A DNA stretch of 64,000 bases, taken from contig NC_133158.1 of the NCBI RefSeq assembly GCF_040802235.1, positions 166,133,401 to 166,197,400 of the forward strand, read 5' to 3'. This DNA is from Manis javanica. Its lineage: Eukaryota > Chordata > Mammalia > Pholidota > Manidae. The notes beneath the pieces were generated by a model. That model was not told where the DNA came from, made no database searches, and was given only the letters and a program-made list of their open reading frames with translations. Of the stretch, positions 60,785-64,000 are shown in pieces (within the stretch, counting starts at the first letter, position 1; each line of letters opens with the position of its first letter). The position numbers were made by a program, and so were the translations under genes.

Positions 60785-63700
60785 CTTTTTTTCTTTTTTT
60801 TCTTTTGGTATCGTTAATGTACAATTACTGAGCAACATTATGGTTACTAGACTCCCCCTATTATCAAGTCCCCACCACATATCCCATTACAGTCACTGTC
60901 CATTGGCGTAGTAAGATGCTATAGAGTCACTACTTGTCTTCTCTGTGCTATACTGCCTTCCCGTGTCCCCCCGTGCTACATTATGTGTGCTAATCATAAT
61001 GCCTCCTTTTCCCCCTTCTCCCTCCCCTCCCACTTATCGTCCTAGTCCCTTTCCCTTTGGTAACTCTTAGTCCATTCTTGGGTTCTATGAGTCTGCTGCT
61101 GTTTTGTTCCTTCAGTTTTTTCTTTATTCTTATACTCCACAGATGAGTGAAATCATTTGTTACTTGTCTTTATCCTCCTGGCTTATTTCAATGACATACC
61201 CTCTGGCTCAATCCATGTTGTTGCAAATGGTAGAATTTTGTTTTCTGCTTATGGCTGAATAATATTCCATTGTGTATATGTACCACATCTTTATCCATTC
61301 ATCTACTGATGAACACTTAGGTTGCTTCCATTTCTTAGCTGTTGTATATAGTGCTGCGATAAACATAGGGGTACATATGTCTTTTTCAAACTGGGTTTCT
61401 GCATTCTTAGGGTAAATTCCTAGGAGTAGAATTCCTGGGTCAAATGGTATTTCTATGTTGAGTTCCTTGAGGAACCTCCATACTGCTTTCCACAGTGGTT
61501 GAACTAATTTACATTCCCACCAGCAGTGTAGGAGGGTTCTCCTTTGTCCACATCCTCACCACCATTTGTTGTTGTTTGTCTTTTGGATGGTGGCAATCCT
61601 TACTGGTGTGAGGTGATATCTCATTGTGGTTTTAATTTGCATTTCTCTGATGATTAGCCATGTGGAGCATCTTTTCATGTGCCTGTTGGCCATCTGAATT
61701 TCTTCTTTGGAGAAGTGGCTATTTAGATCGTCTGCCCATTTTTTAATTGGATTATTTGCTTTTTGTTTGTTGAGGTGCGTGAGCTCTTTATATATTTTGG
61801 ATGTCAACCGTTTATCGGATATGTCATTTATGAATATATTCTACCATACAGTAGGATGTCTTTCTGTTCTGCTGATGGTGTCCTTTGCTGTACAGAAGCT
61901 TTTTTGTTTGATATAGTTATACTTGTTCATTTTTGCTTTTGTTTCCTTTGCCCGGGGAGATATGTTCATGAAGAAGTTGCTAATGTTTATGTCCAGGAGA
62001 TTTTTGCCTATGTTTTTTTCTAAGAGTTTTATGGTTTCATTACTTACATTCAGGTCTTTGATCCATTTTGAATTTACTTTTGTGTATGGGGTTAGACAAT
62101 AATCCGGTTTCATTCTCTTACTTGTGGCCATCCAGTTTTGCCAGCACCAGCTGTTGAAGAGGCTGTCATTTCCCCATTGTATATCCATGGTTCCTTTTTC
62201 ATATATTAATTGACCATGTGTTCTTGGGTTTATATCTGGGCTCTCTGTTCTGTTCCACTGGTCTTTGGGTCTGTTCTTGTGCCAGCACCAAATTGTCTTG
62301 ATTACTGTGGCTTTGTAGTAGAGCTTGAAATCAGGGAGTGTAATTCCACCTGCTTTATTCTTCCTTCTCAGGACTGCTTTGGCTATTCGGGGTCTTTTGT
62401 GGTTCCATATGAATTTTAGAACTATTTGATCTAGTTCATTGAAGAATACTGTTGGTATTTTGATAGGGATTGCATTGAGCCTGTAGACTGCTTTAGGCAG
62501 GATGGCCATTTTGACAATATTAATTCTACCTATCCATGAGCACAGGATGTGTTTCCATTTATTGGTTTCTTCTTTAATTTCTCTCATGAGTGTCTTGTAG
62601 TTTTCAGAGTATAGGTCTTTCACCTCCTTGGTTAGGTTTATTCTTAGGTATTTTATTCTTTTTGATGCAATTGTGAATTCAGTTGTTTTCCTGATTTCTC
62701 TTTCTGCTAGTTCATTGTTAGTATATAGGAATTCCACAGATTTCTCTGTATTGATTTTGAATCCGCAACTTTGCTGAATTCAGATATTAGATCTAGTATT
62801 TTTGGAGTGGATTTTTTAGGGTTTTTTATGTACACTATCATGTCATCTGCAAACAGGGACAGTTCGACTTCTTCCTTGCCAATCTGGATACCTTTTATTT
62901 CTTTGTGTTGTCTGATTGCTGTGGCTACGACCTCCAGAACTATGTTGAATCAAAGTGGGAAGTGTAGGCATCCTTGTTTTGTTCCCAATCTTAAAGGAGA
63001 AAAGCTTTCAGCTTTTCGCTGTTAAGTATAATTTTGGTTGTGGGTTTGTCATATATGGCCTTTATTATGTTGAGGTACGTGCCCTATATACCCATTTTGT
63101 TGAGAGTTTTTAATCATGAATTGGATGTTGAATTTTGTTGAATGCTTTTTCACCATCTATGGAGATGGTCATGTGGTTTTTGTCCTTCTTTTGTTGATGT
63201 GGTGGATGATGTTCATGGATTTTCGAATGTTGTTCCCTCCTTTCATCCCTGGCATGAATTCCACTTGATCATAATGGATGATCTTTTTGATGTATTTTTT
63301 AATTCAGTTTGCTAATATTTTGTTGAGTGTGTTTGCATCTATGTTCATCAGAGATACTGGTCTGTAATTTTCTTTTTTTGTGGTGTCTTTGCCTGGTTTT
63401 TGTATTAGAGTGATGCTGGCCTCATAGAATGAGTTTGGGAGTATTCCCTCCTCTTCTCCATTTTGGAAAACTTTGAGGAGGATGGGTATTAGGTCTTGAC
63501 TAAATGTTTGATAAAATTCAGCAGTGAAAGCCATCTCGTGCAAGGGTTTTATTCTTAGGTAGTTTTTTGATTACCAATTCAATTTCTTTGGTCTATTCAT
63601 ATTTTCTGTTTCTTTCTGAGTCAGCCTTGGAAGGTTATATTTTTCTAGAAAGTTTTCCATTTCTTCTAGATTATCCAGTTTGTTACCATATAATTTTTCA

Positions 63701-64000
63701 TAGTGTTCTCTAATAATTCTTTGTATTTCTGTGCTGTCCATAGTGATTTTTCCTTTCTCGTTTCTGTTTCTGTTTATGTGTGTAAACTCTTTTTTTCTTG
63801 ATAAATCTGGCTAGGGGTTTATCTATTTTGTTTATTTTCTTGAAGACCCAGCTCCTGCTTTCATTGATTCTTTCTATTGTATTCTTCTCAATTTTATTTA
63901 TTTCTGCTTTAATCTTTATTGTGTCCCTCCTTCTACTGACTTTGGGCCCCATTTGTTCTTCCTTTTCTAGTTTCGTTAATTGTGAGTTGAAACTGTTCAT
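60785..64000 (-). mobile_element. Younger LINE-1 antisense in U2SURP intron 6 (runs off window)
   Basis: It begins with a T-rich run and 'ggtatcgttaatgtacaatt', then the C-rich 3' UTR. ORF2 continues rightward to the edge in broken minus frames: 61556-61807 and 61841-62737 (C-terminal), the RT FADD site at 62842-62853, 63304-63543, and 63710-64000, which carries the stretch ending in the endonuclease-RT linker. Several frameshifts and stops make it inactive as seen. It is antisense to U2SURP. Confidence 0.93.

Overview
The window is nuclear DNA from a placental mammal. It has an intron-split housekeeping gene with canonical splice sites, two CpG islands, ancient MIR/L2/MLT1 repeats, several generations of LINE-1, and L1-mobilised processed pseudogenes. 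I see no Alu or B1 SINE, no BovB, and nothing I recognise as a carnivore tRNA-Lys SINE in 64 kb. The younger L1 3' end is not primate or rodent. A laurasiatherian with few recent SINEs fits, and pangolin is my best guess, held with low confidence.

The main gene is U2SURP (SR140), a U2 snRNP-associated SURP-domain splicing factor, on the + strand. Its CpG-island promoter lies at about 45060-46150. Six coding exons are present (45551-45595, 53687-53731, 54975-55106, 57074-57172, 59033-59147, 59592-59725). They encode the first 190 codons; the RRM, SURP, CID and RS parts lie past the right edge. A second CpG island fills bases 1-1010. From remembered gene order in human 3q23 (PAQR9 on the opposite strand, then U2SURP), it is probably the PAQR9 / antisense-lncRNA promoter region, but no coding exon of that gene is visible.

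The 44 kb between the islands is repeat-rich intergenic DNA. It holds an AP3S1 processed pseudogene (17093-18340) and an RPS6 processed pseudogene (26540-27383, minus), both with target-site duplications. A 408-bp solo LTR (19636-20043) sits inside an old L1. A compact, deleted provirus (22167-24877) has two 362-bp LTRs, a 5-bp target duplication, a tRNA-Phe-type primer site and class II (betaretrovirus-like) pol and env remnants. A broken younger L1 (32284-34269) carries a 113-bp nested L1 tail, and an antisense-oriented L1 pair lies at 39666-43245.

The U2SURP introns contain more L1 pieces, a hAT transposase fossil ending about 40 bp before exon 3, and an antisense L1 (60785 to the right edge) in intron 6. 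The window holds no new multi-gene system. The best second-look items are the provirus with its homogeneous 28-bp leader repeats, the nested insertions with readable target duplications, and the transposon fossil against a constitutive exon.
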